Positions 16,861 to 26,726 are shown, numbered from the stretch's first letter. The stretch is DNA of 64,000 nt from Marinobacter sp. JH2 (GCF_004353225.1 NZ_CP037934.1:1364001-1428000); one strand, 5' to 3'. Translations and numbers: made by a program. The notes: generated by a model from the letters alone, not told the origin.

Positions 16861-17306
16861 TAGAGAATCCAGTGAATTATATGTTCTTCCCATTCCTCTT
16901 CCGGCACATCGCTTTCGGAGGTCACTCTACCTTGAATGGATAACCCAGCCTTGCGCACAGAAGCCGGGTCACCCGACCGTAGCGGATGCCAATCGGCTAG
17001 TGGTCGCCCTTCGGCGAGCGTTCGATAGGCACAAGTATGGGGTAGCCATGCATAATCGCCAACAGTGTCTGGCGTTAGTACCGTGCATTCCGGAACCACG
17101 TCCGATCTATGAGAATAGACCGTGCAGTGGCCGCTTTCGATGTTCATACACCGACAGACCAAGTCGGTGTGGTAAACGTCTCCGGTTTCTTCATCTTCAA
17201 GCTTCTGGAGGCAACATTGGCCACAGCCATCACACAAAGACTCCCACTCTGACGGGGTCATTTCATCAAGGTGCTTACGCTGCCAGAATGGAATCTGAGC
17301 ACTCAT
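16860..17306 (-). CDS. ycgN: YcgN family cysteine cluster protein
   Basis: 148 residues, the usual length of the UPF0260/YcgN family. The cysteine motif CDGCGQCC lies at about residues 25-32 and more cysteines follow (CRCMN, HCTVYS, ECTVL, HTCAYR), a pattern suggestive of a metal or Fe-S site. Function is not established. The start overlaps the ycgL stop by four bases (ATGA). The order rnd-ycgL-ycgN is common in gammaproteobacteria. Confidence 0.93.
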   Translation of the reverse strand: MSAQIPFWQRKHLDEMTPSEWESLCDGCGQCCLQKLEDEETGDVYHTDLVCRCMNIESGHCTVYSHRSDVVPECTVLTPDTVGDYAWLPHTCAYRTLAEGRPLADWHPLRSGDPASVRKAGLSIQGRVTSESDVPEEEWEEHIIHWIL

Positions 17307-17596
17307 TTTTTATGCTGCTCTACCTTGCGCTTGAAATCGACAATGTAGGTGTCCTGCTCTTCGGGCATCTGCAAGAAAAAACCTTTCTCCTCCAACGCAT
17401 TCAACACCTCTTTACCCGTTGTCCGGGCTAACTGTTTATCCGGTGTCAGCAGCAAATCCATGGCATGGGCGGGCTGGCCGAAAATCGAACGGAGGGCTTC
17501 GGGAAGCTCTTGCCAATCATGACCTCGACGGACATAAATGTAGGTATCCGTTTTTTTGGTACTGCGAAATACCGATACAAATTCACGGGTGGTCAT
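17303..17596 (-). CDS. ycgL: YcgL domain protein
   Basis: 97 residues covering one YcgL domain, with the characteristic N-terminal segment VFRSTKKTDTYIYV and later GKEVLNALEEKGFFLQMP. A small cytoplasmic protein of unknown biochemical role. It overlaps the rnd stop by four bases and the ycgN start by four bases, so these three are translationally coupled. Confidence 0.93.
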   Translation of the reverse strand: MTTREFVSVFRSTKKTDTYIYVRRGHDWQELPEALRSIFGQPAHAMDLLLTPDKQLARTTGKEVLNALEEKGFFLQMPEEQDTYIVDFKRKVEQHKK

Positions 17597-18744
17597 GGTT
17601 TTACAAGTTCCTCAATTTCTCTGACGACGGACCCTAACAGTCTTGCGCGCCAGCCTTCGAAAAAAGCTTGCCCCTGCAGCGACTGGTCTTGAATCACTTT
17701 CTCAATACGTTTTCTAGGCGCCATAATTTCTATTGGAATATCATGCTGTTCCGCAACTTTTTTGAAGCATTTTTTAACACTTTTATAAAGTGTTTGCTGA
17801 TCTCGTGTGAGCGGTCTTTGGATGGGTTCGAAATCAGAAGTGTTGGCATTTTTGCCCGCACGAACGAGTTCCAGCAAGTGTTCGCCGTACCGCTTAACAA
17901 TCCCACCCGGGACACCTTGAATGTCGTTCAGCTCGCTCAACGAGTTGGGGCTTCGCTCCGCGATGGCCAGTAACAGTGCATCACTTAACACCCGGTTTCT
18001 GGGCCGATCCACCTTATGGCATTCCTGCTCACGCCATGCGGCCAAGCGTTGAAGCACGGCTTGCTGGGCCAGCGCCAACGTCCAACCACCACGAAGCTTG
18101 AGATAATGCCGGTCAACACTCTCAGGTGCAGCGGCTTCGTCTGCAAAGCGGCGAGACTCTTCGGTCAAGGCGTGCTCCAAATTGCGCTCTTTCAGCTGGG
18201 CGGTCACCCAGTTCGCCAGTGGCTCCAGGTACCGAATGTCGTCTACCGCGTAGCGCTCTTGCTCAGGCGACAGTGGTCGCGATAACCAGTCTGATCGGGT
18301 GACTGACTTATCCAGAGTTTCTCCAAACAGAGTTTCAACCAAACGTGCATAGCCTAAAGAGAAGCCCGCCCCTGCCAGCGCAGCGCCAATTTGCAGATCT
18401 CGAAGGCCTTTCGGTGCCACCTGCAGCCAATGCCGAAACAGCTCGAGGTCCTCGCTCATGGCGTAAAACAACTTCGAACGCTCGCCGTCTGACAGCATTT
18501 GCCGGAATTGGGTTGAGGCCTCCGCCACATGCGGCTCAACGAGCCAAAAATCCCCACCTCCACCCAACTGAACCAAACCAGGTATTGGGTAAAAGGTAGA
18601 AACCCGCTCGAACTCGGTATCGAGCGCGACTGGACAGCCCTTAGGCAGACTGGCCAGCCACTGGTCGAGCTGTTCCGGGGTTTCCAGCCAGCGAATGGTT
18701 TCCGGCGCTGGCGGAACCGTTAAGGCCGTATGGCTATGACTCAT
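17593..18744 (-). CDS. rnd: Ribonuclease D
   Basis: 383 residues; a 3'-5' exoribonuclease that trims tRNA and other small RNA precursors. The DEDDy nuclease domain is N-terminal: Exo I ALDTEFERV at about residues 40-48 (Asp and Glu), Exo II around AMSEDLELFRHW, and Exo III with Tyr and Asp in ERYAVDDIRYL. An HRDC domain follows (around LAAWREQECHKVDRPRNRVL). AGG lies seven bases before the ATG. It follows recR with a 14-base gap. Confidence 0.95.
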   Translation of the reverse strand: MSHSHTALTVPPAPETIRWLETPEQLDQWLASLPKGCPVALDTEFERVSTFYPIPGLVQLGGGGDFWLVEPHVAEASTQFRQMLSDGERSKLFYAMSEDLELFRHWLQVAPKGLRDLQIGAALAGAGFSLGYARLVETLFGETLDKSVTRSDWLSRPLSPEQERYAVDDIRYLEPLANWVTAQLKERNLEHALTEESRRFADEAAAPESVDRHYLKLRGGWTLALAQQAVLQRLAAWREQECHKVDRPRNRVLSDALLLAIAERSPNSLSELNDIQGVPGGIVKRYGEHLLELVRAGKNANTSDFEPIQRPLTRDQQTLYKSVKKCFKKVAEQHDIPIEIMAPRKRIEKVIQDQSLQGQAFFEGWRARLLGSVVREIEELVKP

Positions 18745-18758
18745 AAATTAACCTGAAA

Positions 18759-19361
18759 CTATTCTGAGAGGGGTTTACGGCCCCGGAAGGCATGCGTGAG
18801 GGTAAAGCCATCGACATAACCCAGTTCGCCGCCAACCGGTATACCGTGTGCGAGACGGGTAATCAAAATGTCCTGACCATCCAGACGGTCAGCAATGTAA
18901 TGAGCAGTGGCTTCACCTTCCACAGTCGGGTTGGTGGCCAATATCAGTTCAGTCACCCCTTCCTCGCGAATCCTCAGCAACAGGCGCTCAATTCCGATTT
19001 CTTCTGGGCCAACTCCGTCGATGGGTGACAAATGGCCCATGAGCACAAAATAACTTCCGCGATAATCACCCGCCTGCTCTATTGCCAACAAGTCTGAGGG
19101 GCTTTCAACCACACACAGGGTTCCGGTGCGGCGCTCAGGCTTGGCGCAAAGCTGACAGATTTCAGTATCCGAGAAATTCTGACAGCTGTTACAACGGCGA
19201 ACGTTGTCCATTGCCTGATTCAAAGCACCGGCTAAACGAACGCCGCCCGATCGACCGCGCTCAAGCAAATGGAACGCCATACGCTGCGCGGTCTTTTGGC
19301 CTACCCCGGGCAAACAGCGAAGGGACTCGACCAATTCATCAACCATGGGGCTGAATGCCAT
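18759..19361 (-). CDS. recR: Recombination mediator protein RecR
   Basis: 200 residues, the normal length. In order: helix-hairpin-helix ([20 protein letters not shown]), the zinc-binding Cys4 motif ([16 protein letters not shown], about residues 57-72), the Toprim domain ([17 protein letters not shown]) and the C-terminal Walker-B-like segment with [17 protein letters not shown]. RecR works with RecF/RecO to load RecA on gapped DNA. GAGGAG precedes the ATG. The dnaX-ybaB-recR order is widely conserved. Confidence 0.97.
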   Translation of the reverse strand: MAFSPMVDELVESLRCLPGVGQKTAQRMAFHLLERGRSGGVRLAGALNQAMDNVRRCNSCQNFSDTEICQLCAKPERRTGTLCVVESPSDLLAIEQAGDYRGSYFVLMGHLSPIDGVGPEEIGIERLLLRIREEGVTELILATNPTVEGEATAHYIADRLDGQDILITRLAHGIPVGGELGYVDGFTLTHAFRGRKPLSE

Positions 19362-19396
19362 GAATACTCCTCAAACAACAACTAGACCGCTCTGAG

Positions 19397-19720
19397 TTAG
19401 AACGGCATTTTGAACCCTGGCGGCATCCCCATACCCGACATCATGCCGGACATTTTGTCTTTCTGGTTTGCGTCAACCCGGCGAACGGCGTCATTAACCG
19501 CAGCAGCCAGAAGATCTTCCAGAATTTCCTTGTCTTCAGACAGCAAGGAAGGATCAATGTCGACCTTTCGAACATCGTGACGGCCATTCATAGTCACTTT
19601 GACCATGCCTGCACCGGACTCGCCAGTCACTTCCGCTTTGGCAGCTTCTTCCTGGGCCTTTTGCATCTGCTCTTGCATCTGCTGGGCCTTTTTCATCAGA
19701 TCGCCCATATTATTCATCAT
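19397..19720 (-). CDS. ybaB: YbaB/EbfC family nucleoid-associated protein
   Basis: 107 residues. The N-terminal helix is rich in Met and Gln ([20 protein letters not shown]), then comes the central sheet with [19 protein letters not shown], and a Met/Gly-rich tail. YbaB dimers bind DNA and help shape the nucleoid. GGAG lies before the first of several ATG codons. Four bases separate it from dnaX. Confidence 0.95.
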   Translation of the reverse strand: MMNNMGDLMKKAQQMQEQMQKAQEEAAKAEVTGESGAGMVKVTMNGRHDVRKVDIDPSLLSEDKEILEDLLAAAVNDAVRRVDANQKDKMSGMMSGMGMPPGFKMPF

Positions 19721-19724
19721 TCGA

Positions 19725-21623
19725 TTATCTCCTACCTGTTTCTATGGAGCGGATGCTGTCTTCGACAACCCGCCCTTCAAACCGTTCAACAATGTTCTGT
19801 ACCAGCGGGTCTTTGCGAATCGACTCTACGGCTGACTTCAGGCGGGCCACTCGCTGCCGCTCTTCAAAGGCAGCCGGTGTATGCAAGCCGGGAACACCTT
19901 CTACCACTTTCAATTGTGTGGCGTCACCAAAGCGCAATCTCAAGGCCGCAAGAATTTTTTCTTCGTGCCGTTCGTTCAAAAGCCGCGCGTGACCTTCCTC
20001 CAGTGTTAACACAACCGTCTCACCATCACGTTCCATGGCGCTGTAGCTGGCCAGATTCCCGGGCATGCCATTAATCTCAAGAGACCGATAGTCACGCTCC
20101 CAAACAAAACCATCCTCACTGACCGGTGCCGCCCGCTCGATCGTCGGCGCTACACTCGTATTTTCGGGACCAAGCTGCGGTATCGGTTCAGCTTGCTGCG
20201 CCTCTTCAGGCATCAGCTCTGACTCTGCACCATCTGCAATGTGTTCCTCTGCAATGGCAGCAGGTACAGGTTCCGGAGGGGCTGTTGCGAATGTCGGCTC
20301 ATTCGGCTCAGGGTCCCAAGGCGGGGCATCGTCCATAACCGGTGGCGGAGCCTGCTCTATAACCGGCTCAGTGTGAGGAGCAGGCTCTGGTGCGGATGCT
20401 GCCACCTCTGTCGTGTCAGGCTTTGGTTCAGGTGCTTCCAGAGCTACAGGCTGTGCTCGGGCAGGCTCCGGTTCGGGCTCTGCGCGCCCCGCGCTTTCAC
20501 TGCCGCTTGCGGAAATGCCAGGCGGGGCTTTCCGATCAGCCCCTGGGCGGAAGGCCAACATGCGCAGCAGCGTCATTTCAAACCCCATACGAGCATCGGG
20601 AGTAATGGCGAGATCCTTTCGACCCATCAGCGCGGTTTGATAGAACAGCTGCGCGTCTTCCGCACTGAGCTTGCGCGCCAACGCCTGAGCTTGGGCGGCA
20701 TCACCCATCGCATTGTCAGCGCTACCCGGCACCACCTGTTCCATGGTGACACGATGGAACAACGACAACAGGTCCGCCAGGATAACGTCATAATCCGGTG
20801 CGAAGTCAGAAATACGACTGATTTCAGCCAGCAATCCAGGACCGTCCCGTTCGACCAGTGCACCGACAATGCGCTCGATGTCTTGCTGGTCGATGGTACC
20901 CAGCATGGTACTGACGTCACTGGCGGCCAACTTCTGGTTACCAAACGCAATCGCCTGATCGGTCAGGCTCAATGCGTCACGCATACTCCCGTCCGCGGCT
21001 CGAGCCAAAAGCCATAATGCCGAATCTTCAAAGGGAATTTGCTCTTCAGCCAAAACCTTCTGCAAATGCCCCACGATGTGCTCTGGGGTCATACGCTTGA
21101 GATTAAACTGCAGGCACCGCGACAACACGGTAACCGGCAATTTTTGGGGATCGGTTGTCGCGAGCAGGAATTTTACGTGCTCGGGTGGCTCTTCCAATGT
21201 TTTCAGGAAGGCGTTGAACGATTGGTTGGTGAGCATGTGAACCTCATCAATGAGGTACACTTTGTAGCGGCCACGCGTGGGTGAATACTGCACGTTATCG
21301 GTCAACTCGCGCATGTCGTCCACCCCGGTACGGGACGCAGCGTCAATCTCGATAAGATCGACGAACCGTCCGTCCAGGATCTCTTTACAACTGCCACATT
21401 CACCGCAAGGGTTTGCCGTAATACCCGTTTCGCAATTCAGGCAACGGGCCAGCAAACGACCAATGGTGGTTTTACCAACACCACGGGTGCCGGTAAATAG
21501 ATAGGCATGATGAAGCCGCTGGTGCTCCAACGCGTGTACAAGTGCCTGAAGCACATGCTCTTGCCCCACCATATCTTCGAAGGTACGGGGGCGCCATTTT
21601 CGGGCTAAAACCTGGTAGCTCAT
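19725..21623 (-). CDS. dnaX: DNA polymerase III subunit tau (DnaX)
   Basis: 632 residues. The clamp-loader ATPase part shows Walker [18 protein letters not shown] near residues 42-58, the zinc-binding Cys residues (CLNCE, CGECGSC), Walker [11 protein letters not shown] and the SRC motif (TVLSRCLQF). After about residue 365 comes a long Pro/Glu/Ala-rich linker and the C-terminal tau domain that contacts polymerase and helicase. I saw no A-rich slippery heptamer where E. coli makes the shorter gamma form, so only tau may be made. Confidence 0.95.
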   Translation of the reverse strand: MSYQVLARKWRPRTFEDMVGQEHVLQALVHALEHQRLHHAYLFTGTRGVGKTTIGRLLARCLNCETGITANPCGECGSCKEILDGRFVDLIEIDAASRTGVDDMRELTDNVQYSPTRGRYKVYLIDEVHMLTNQSFNAFLKTLEEPPEHVKFLLATTDPQKLPVTVLSRCLQFNLKRMTPEHIVGHLQKVLAEEQIPFEDSALWLLARAADGSMRDALSLTDQAIAFGNQKLAASDVSTMLGTIDQQDIERIVGALVERDGPGLLAEISRISDFAPDYDVILADLLSLFHRVTMEQVVPGSADNAMGDAAQAQALARKLSAEDAQLFYQTALMGRKDLAITPDARMGFEMTLLRMLAFRPGADRKAPPGISASGSESAGRAEPEPEPARAQPVALEAPEPKPDTTEVAASAPEPAPHTEPVIEQAPPPVMDDAPPWDPEPNEPTFATAPPEPVPAAIAEEHIADGAESELMPEEAQQAEPIPQLGPENTSVAPTIERAAPVSEDGFVWERDYRSLEINGMPGNLASYSAMERDGETVVLTLEEGHARLLNERHEEKILAALRLRFGDATQLKVVEGVPGLHTPAAFEERQRVARLKSAVESIRKDPLVQNIVERFEGRVVEDSIRSIETGRR

Positions 21624-21694
21624 GATTCGCCAATTGCTCTGAAATCAGGGCTTAACAATACCATGGACCCGTTGCCAGAAGAAGGATGATCAGG

Positions 21695-22732
21695 CTAGCC
21701 CGCCGTTTCGGCTATCTTGTCCAAAGCACGAATACGGCGCAATTCATGCCCTTCAAACATCGACTCCCTCAATAACTTAAGCGCCTCGCTACGATCTTGC
21801 GGCGCCAAACCTTCACTTTGCATGACTGCCTGCTTCCGCCGCTGGTAGTCAGTAAGCCGCTCCCGCCATTGCCGCTGCTCCCTATCTACCTTTTCAAGCC
21901 TGGCAGTTGCTTCGGCGCCGTATTGCTGTAACCGCAACTCACGAATCTCTGCCTCATTTGCACCCGATTGTCGCAGCGCCTGAACTTGTTGAACCGTGCT
22001 AACCACTGCTTGTGAGGTTTCTTTCGATTTCCGAACATGCTCGGGCAGGCTTTGGTCAATCTGCACCAACGCCCTACTCTTTTCAGCAGCACTTAAACGT
22101 TCATCCGACATCACACGCTGACGATCGAGAGCCAATCGCAAACGACGTTCCTCCGCACCGTAAAAGCCTTCAGCAACGTCCGGCCCCAGATATTCTCGAC
22201 GCAGCTGATACACCGTCTCAAAAGCAGCAACAATATCCATCGAACCAGGCTCTGTCTGAAGATCCATTTCCTCGGACGCCTCCCGATAAGCCAGATACTG
22301 ATCAAGAATATCGAGCACTTCTCGTTGCACCGATCCAGGAACGCCCTTCGCTTCCATAACAGCTTGCACACGATGCTTCATGGCGGGCTCTTGCTCACGC
22401 TCGGGCGCCAAACCTATAAAGAAATCAAGAAAACGACGGAGTTGCCGATCAAGCACCAAGTTCCGGTTCATGTCGAGACGAACCGCGCCATCAACTTCAA
22501 CATCAGAAACGCGTTCATCTCGTGGCAACGCAGGCAACTCTTGCGCTTTATCTTGCTCCTTCAAAGCAGAGACAGCGCGCCCAACATATTTGGCAACAAA
22601 TGGGTCTTGGTCAACGGAAGCTGTGGGTACGCCTTCGCTAAAACCCGCATCAGCGTACCAATAGAACAAACCAGTACACGACACGATAAAGAGCAGTACA
22701 CCAAAACAAACAACGATGTAACGCTTACTCAT
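21695..22732 (-). CDS. lifO: Lipase-specific foldase (lipase chaperone)
   Basis: 345 residues. An N-terminal membrane anchor (VVCFGVLLFIVSCTGLFYWY, residues 7-26) holds it in the inner membrane with the chaperone domain in the periplasm. After a variable stretch comes the family's RxxFDF-type motif, here RRFLDFFIGL (about residues 98-107), followed by a long helical, Gln/Arg-rich domain that wraps round the lipase. It folds the secreted lipase encoded directly upstream (50 bases away) before type II export. AGAGG precedes the start. Confidence 0.9.
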   Translation of the reverse strand: MSKRYIVVCFGVLLFIVSCTGLFYWYADAGFSEGVPTASVDQDPFVAKYVGRAVSALKEQDKAQELPALPRDERVSDVEVDGAVRLDMNRNLVLDRQLRRFLDFFIGLAPEREQEPAMKHRVQAVMEAKGVPGSVQREVLDILDQYLAYREASEEMDLQTEPGSMDIVAAFETVYQLRREYLGPDVAEGFYGAEERRLRLALDRQRVMSDERLSAAEKSRALVQIDQSLPEHVRKSKETSQAVVSTVQQVQALRQSGANEAEIRELRLQQYGAEATARLEKVDREQRQWRERLTDYQRRKQAVMQSEGLAPQDRSEALKLLRESMFEGHELRRIRALDKIAETAG

Positions 22733-22782
22733 GAACCACCTCTAGGGCGAGCCCTACCGGCCCGCCCAGCAATAAGACCGTA

Positions 22783-23727
22783 TCAGAGCCCCAGATTCTT
22801 TAGACGATTGGCCTGCTGCCGATACAGCTGCACCGGATCGGCGGCATTGCGCCCGACCAATCCAAACAACTGATTCACTTGATCAAGATGGTTGTGAGCA
22901 TAATCAACCCCAAGTACCTTTCCGACTTTCATGCTGCAGGCTGGCACCAGCCCGTCGGTCGGCTCGTCAAACGCTGGCTTCAGCGTCAGCAACAATGCAT
23001 CGCTGGCATCCAGAACGTTGGTCCACACTTTATTACCACCCCAAGAGTAGTAGCGCACACCATCGACGATCTCTTCACCGTCGCTACCGCAGTATGTTGA
23101 AGGTAGGCCGGCAGGGAATTGCGCGTTAAACGCGAGCGAACCGTCTGTACTGAGAGAAGCGATCGCTGCACCCGTATCCTGAGGGAGGCCACCGCCACCG
23201 GAGAAGGTGTCAATCAAACCAAAAAAGAAGTTGCCAAGGCCGTCCAGCGCGCCATTATTGGCTAAATCGGCAACCGGAGTGCCCCAGTTTACACCGCCGA
23301 CACTGGAAACAGACGCCACGAGGTCAGGCCGAATACCGGCAACATAGCGGATGGTAGGGCCGCCATGACTGTGGCCGATTAGGTGCACCTTATCTGCCCC
23401 TGTCACCGCCACATATTCTTCAATCTGCGCAAGCAGTTGCTCACCACGCACTTCCGTGGAATTTGCTGCCGACACTTGCGGCACGAACACTTCAGCACCG
23501 CTTTCTGTCAGCGCTTCAGGAACACCGTTAAAGTATTCAACAAAACCCAACAGCTTGTTAAAGCCGGACAACCCATGCACCAACACAATTGGGTGTTCCG
23601 TTTGGGTGTATGTATCCGCGGTTTTCCCGAACAGCCAATCGAACCATCCGGCAGACGCAGATTGCGAAGACAAACCAATAGCAAAAGCACCGGCCACAAC
23701 AGCCAGCTTCCGATTTGAACGTTTCAT
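22783..23727 (-). CDS. lipA: Secreted triacylglycerol lipase, family I.1/I.2
   Basis: 314 residues with a signal peptide cleaved near SASA|GW (residue 26). Alpha/beta-hydrolase fold: oxyanion loop VLVHGLSG at 48-55, nucleophile elbow GHSHG with Ser120, acid Asp258 in EPTDGLVP and His280 in NHLDQVN. Two cysteines (213 and 264) can form the family's disulfide bond. It hydrolyses triglycerides outside the cell and depends on the foldase encoded next. Export would be by the general secretion pathway and type II secretion, whose genes are not in this window. Confidence 0.94.
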   Translation of the reverse strand: MKRSNRKLAVVAGAFAIGLSSQSASAGWFDWLFGKTADTYTQTEHPIVLVHGLSGFNKLLGFVEYFNGVPEALTESGAEVFVPQVSAANSTEVRGEQLLAQIEEYVAVTGADKVHLIGHSHGGPTIRYVAGIRPDLVASVSSVGGVNWGTPVADLANNGALDGLGNFFFGLIDTFSGGGGLPQDTGAAIASLSTDGSLAFNAQFPAGLPSTYCGSDGEEIVDGVRYYSWGGNKVWTNVLDASDALLLTLKPAFDEPTDGLVPACSMKVGKVLGVDYAHNHLDQVNQLFGLVGRNAADPVQLYRQQANRLKNLGL

Positions 23728-23894
23728 TTCGTCACCTGTTTTATTGTTTTAGTTCAGAATGCAACATATCAAGCAAGATCAGCTTAACGCACAAGCATGA
23801 CTTGAATTGCGAACATGGTCACAAGTGCAGAACAGACAAACAGGTCTTAAGAGGCCAAAAAATTTGGAAAGATTAGGAAAGCAAGGAAGGAAAT

Positions 23895-24008
23895 GGGGGT
23901 GACCCCACCAGCAATTCTCCGGCACACAATTCCACCGCTTCGGCTGCTCCCTTCCGGGCCTGACCGGGTTCACGGTTTCATGTTGCGGAGGCACCAATGG
24001 GGCCACCA
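23895..24008 (-). ncRNA. ffs: 4.5S signal recognition particle RNA
   Basis: Read on the minus strand the region matches the small bacterial SRP RNA. The conserved core GGTCAGGCCCGGAAGGGAGC with its GGAA tetraloop lies near the middle. Upstream CTCCGCAAC and downstream GTGTGCCGGAG match the E. coli RNA, and the ends pair (GGTGGCCCC with GGGGTCACC). It binds Ffh and targets membrane proteins to the translocon. The exact ends are set by the pairing arms and may be off by a few bases. It lies near dnaX as in related genomes, here with the lipase pair between. Confidence 0.93.
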
Positions 24009-24046
24009 TAACGGCGTTTCAGAAGATTTCCCTGAAAGCGGCGCGA

Positions 24047-24075
24047 ATAGTATCAGAGAGTTACGGGGACTACAA
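24047..24075 (-). promoter_or_regulatory. Likely sigma-70 promoter of the SRP RNA
   Basis: On the minus strand TTGTAG and TACTAT are separated by exactly 17 bases. A GC-rich stretch (TCGCGCCGC) follows, as in promoters of stable RNAs under stringent control. The start would lie about 30 bases upstream of the mature RNA, implying a 5' leader that is trimmed. The -35 box is weak (3 of 6). Confidence 0.4.
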
Positions 24076-24078
24076 CGC

Positions 24079-24840
24079 CTATAGTGGCAAAGGCACTTCG
24101 TCTTGCCGAAACCAGCAGGCAATGCTGTATCGGGTCCGCCTTGCCGGCAATACCTCGTGGGGGACAGTTTCGCTCAGGAAGAACACGGCACGCCCGGTTT
24201 CCGGCCTAAACAAGCCTACTGGTACCTCGTGATTTTCAGCGTCGAACACTCTCAACTCCCCACCGTCTTCAAGCCCCCAGCTGTCGTTCAAATAGAGAAC
24301 CAAACTAATCATCCTGGAGGCCCTCCCCTGGAAGCTGTCCACGTGTTGCTTATAGAAATCCCCCGGTTGATAGGTGGCGTAATGCGCCTCATACCGCTTC
24401 AAACTCAAAAACAAACGGCGATTCAAACCGTCTCTAACGTGATCAAAAAAACGGAACAGCTCCGTCTGGGGTGCACTGGCGCCATCCATCCAGACAATCT
24501 TGTCGCGCCGCACACCGCGGTCTTTCAGTAAATCGGAGCCTCGACCTATACCCGCCCGGGTCATGGCTTCCGTTTTATCGAGAATCTCTACTTCACGCTT
24601 CAACTCGCCCAGTAACCCTGCGGGCAAGCGCAAGCTCAGGTCACACTCAATCCACCCTGTACCTGCAAGGCCATCAGCTAGCTCGTCGAGCCAGGACTCA
24701 CCCACTAGATTGGGCGTCGAAGGCGCCTCACCGATGCTTTTTGGGTCATCCCCGGCTAACCGATCCATTACTTCACCGCCTCGTTCAAGCCTAGGCTCGA
24801 TCAGCGGTACTACAACACCCTTTGTCTTCTCTGAGTCCAT
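24079..24840 (-). CDS. 2-oxoglutarate/Fe(II) oxygenase, prolyl-hydroxylase type
   Basis: 253 residues. The double-stranded beta-helix shows all metal and cosubstrate residues: His166 and Asp168 in YKQHVDSF, His228 in ETVPHEV and the 2-oxoglutarate-binding Arg237 in TRYSIACWF. The domain resembles the bacterial PHD (EGL-9-like) enzymes, one of which hydroxylates a proline in EF-Tu in Pseudomonas. The first ~45 residues are not part of the domain. GGAG lies before the ATG. The substrate here is unknown; EF-Tu is a reasonable guess by family. Confidence 0.85.
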   Translation of the reverse strand: MDSEKTKGVVVPLIEPRLERGGEVMDRLAGDDPKSIGEAPSTPNLVGESWLDELADGLAGTGWIECDLSLRLPAGLLGELKREVEILDKTEAMTRAGIGRGSDLLKDRGVRRDKIVWMDGASAPQTELFRFFDHVRDGLNRRLFLSLKRYEAHYATYQPGDFYKQHVDSFQGRASRMISLVLYLNDSWGLEDGGELRVFDAENHEVPVGLFRPETGRAVFFLSETVPHEVLPARRTRYSIACWFRQDEVPLPL

Positions 24841-24946
24841 TAACAGCGCTCCAGCAATTTGAGATAGTGTATGACTAAAGTCGCCGAATTGGCGCTTTTA
24901 TTTTAACCTGATAGTACGCAAATGCACCTAAACAAACGGCACCAGC

Positions 24947-25867
24947 ATGTCTGAACGCAGCGACAAACCCTCAACGTCTTTGGCACCCGGTCAATGGTCT
25001 TTTACTCGCTGGAAAACCATCGGCCAATTGGAAGCTGTGGAAGTACATCATCCTTTGTTTAAAGCAGCTATCACCCTGCAGGGTGCCCACTTGGTGCACT
25101 TTTCCCATCCCAACGAGAACAACTGGCTCTGGCTCAGCGGTTTCGCACGATTCCAGCCAGGGCGGGCTATTAGAGGCGGCATCCCCGTTTGCTGGCCCTG
25201 GTTTGGCGACCCGGCGAAAAATCCGCCGGCAATCCGAAACCACATTAAGACGCCGTCAGCACACGGTTTTGCGCGCACAACTTTGTGGCAACTGGAAAGT
25301 GTCAGCGAGAGCGCTCACGAAGTGGAAATCAGCCTTTCCTTGAATACAGCTAATGAATTTTCCAAGGAGTGGGAGGGCCGCGCCTTGGCTCTGATTACAT
25401 TCCACTTTTCAATTCGAGGCTGCCAAATCGCTCTCACAACAACCAACCTTGCCCAAGAACCTTTAGCCTTAAGCCAGGCCTTGCATACCTACCTACCCAC
25501 CTCGGACATCACCAACACTCGGCTTCTCGGCCTGGGCAACAGCCAGTACATCGATACTTTGAAAGACTGGAATTACGCAACGCAGGACGGACCCGTTTAT
25601 TTTGAGGGAGAAACCGACCGCATTTATGAAACCGGCGAGGTGCTGATTGCGACAACGCCCGAGCAGCGAACCAAGCTCATCGGTTTTGGCAGTGATTCCA
25701 CCGTCGTGTGGAATCCGGGGCCTGAAAAATCCCGGCGGCTTTCCGACTTCCCTGAGACTGGCTGGCGAAACATGCTATGTGTCGAAACAGCCAATGCGGC
25801 TGGCGACTATCGAGTATTAAATACCGGTCAGAGCCACACACTGGGCGTATTGATTGAGCGTGGATAA
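24947..25867 (+). CDS. D-hexose-6-phosphate mutarotase (YeaD type)
   Basis: 306 residues of the aldose-1-epimerase superfamily, YeaD branch, which interconverts anomers of glucose-6-phosphate. Typical segments are IRGGIPVCWPWFG (about residues 80-92), an SAHGFART segment with the catalytic His, and WNPGPEKS near the C-terminus. The ribosome site is weak. It is the first of three plus-strand genes before the prs regulators. Confidence 0.9.
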   Translation: MSERSDKPSTSLAPGQWSFTRWKTIGQLEAVEVHHPLFKAAITLQGAHLVHFSHPNENNWLWLSGFARFQPGRAIRGGIPVCWPWFGDPAKNPPAIRNHIKTPSAHGFARTTLWQLESVSESAHEVEISLSLNTANEFSKEWEGRALALITFHFSIRGCQIALTTTNLAQEPLALSQALHTYLPTSDITNTRLLGLGNSQYIDTLKDWNYATQDGPVYFEGETDRIYETGEVLIATTPEQRTKLIGFGSDSTVVWNPGPEKSRRLSDFPETGWRNMLCVETANAAGDYRVLNTGQSHTLGVLIERG

Positions 25868-25910
25868 TTGATAATCCCAGCATGCACCGGGATTCAAACA
25901 AGGAGCAGGT

Positions 25911-26726
25911 ATGGGCCTGGCGTCTTTTATCAAATCTAAATTGGCTTCGTCTGAAGTAGAAAGCCAAATTGATCGTATCAAAAAACCGATTGGAACCTTG
26001 GGATATGACCCGTGGGGCTATAACAAGGAAGCGGTCAAATTCGGGATGAACCTTACCCGGCATCTTTATGAAAAATATTTTCGTGTAGAAACCAGCGGCA
26101 TCGAAAATATACCCGCCGAAGGCCCAGTATTGATCATAGGCAACCACTCTGGCCAGCTTCCCCTAGATGGCATTCTCGTTGGCCATGCGCTTGCAAATCG
26201 AGAGGCGAACCCGCGCTTGCCAAGAGCAATGATTGAACGATTTTTCCCAACCGTGCCATGGCTTGGCAATATGTTAAATGAAGTCGGCGCTGTTCTTGGC
26301 GACCCAATCAATTGCGCCAAAATGCTTGAAAACGACGAAGCGATTATTGTGTTCCCGGAAGGTGTCCGCGGGTCTGGAAAACTCTACAAGGATCGCTACC
26401 AACTCCAGCGCTTTGGTAACGGCTTCATGCACCTGGCGATGAAGTACAACGCGCCCATCGTGCCGGTCGGCGTGGTTGGGTGCGAAGAGACAATCCCGGC
26501 CATTGCCAACATTAAACCGCTCGCGAGCGCGCTGGGTGTGCCTTACGCTCCAGTAGCCCTGCCCTTCATTTTCCCCGCGAAAGTACATCTTAATTTCGGA
26601 AAGCCCATGTATTTTGACAGCAACGAAATTCCCGAAGAACAAGTCACCGAACGGGTTGAAGCGGTTAAATCAGAGATCAACCGTCTCATTAATAAAGGCC
26701 TGACCGAGAGAAAAAGGTTGTTCTGA
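25911..26726 (+). CDS. Lysophospholipid acyltransferase family protein
   Basis: 271 residues with a PlsC-type acyltransferase domain. The catalytic motif reads GNHSGQLPLDG (His and Asp six residues apart rather than four, a variant known in one branch of the family), and the second block is VFPEGVRGSGK. It probably transfers acyl groups from acyl-CoA or acyl-ACP to a glycerophosphate or related acceptor at the inner membrane. AGGAG lies before the ATG. It shares one base with the next gene (TGATG), so the two are coupled. Confidence 0.85.
   Translation: MGLASFIKSKLASSEVESQIDRIKKPIGTLGYDPWGYNKEAVKFGMNLTRHLYEKYFRVETSGIENIPAEGPVLIIGNHSGQLPLDGILVGHALANREANPRLPRAMIERFFPTVPWLGNMLNEVGAVLGDPINCAKMLENDEAIIVFPEGVRGSGKLYKDRYQLQRFGNGFMHLAMKYNAPIVPVGVVGCEETIPAIANIKPLASALGVPYAPVALPFIFPAKVHLNFGKPMYFDSNEIPEEQVTERVEAVKSEINRLINKGLTERKRLF

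Noticed and set aside
24888..24905. A short hairpin (CGCC-GAATT-GGCG) followed by CTTTTATTTT on the plus strand
   Set aside because: The stem is only four bases and it lies between divergent genes with no plus-strand transcript to end.
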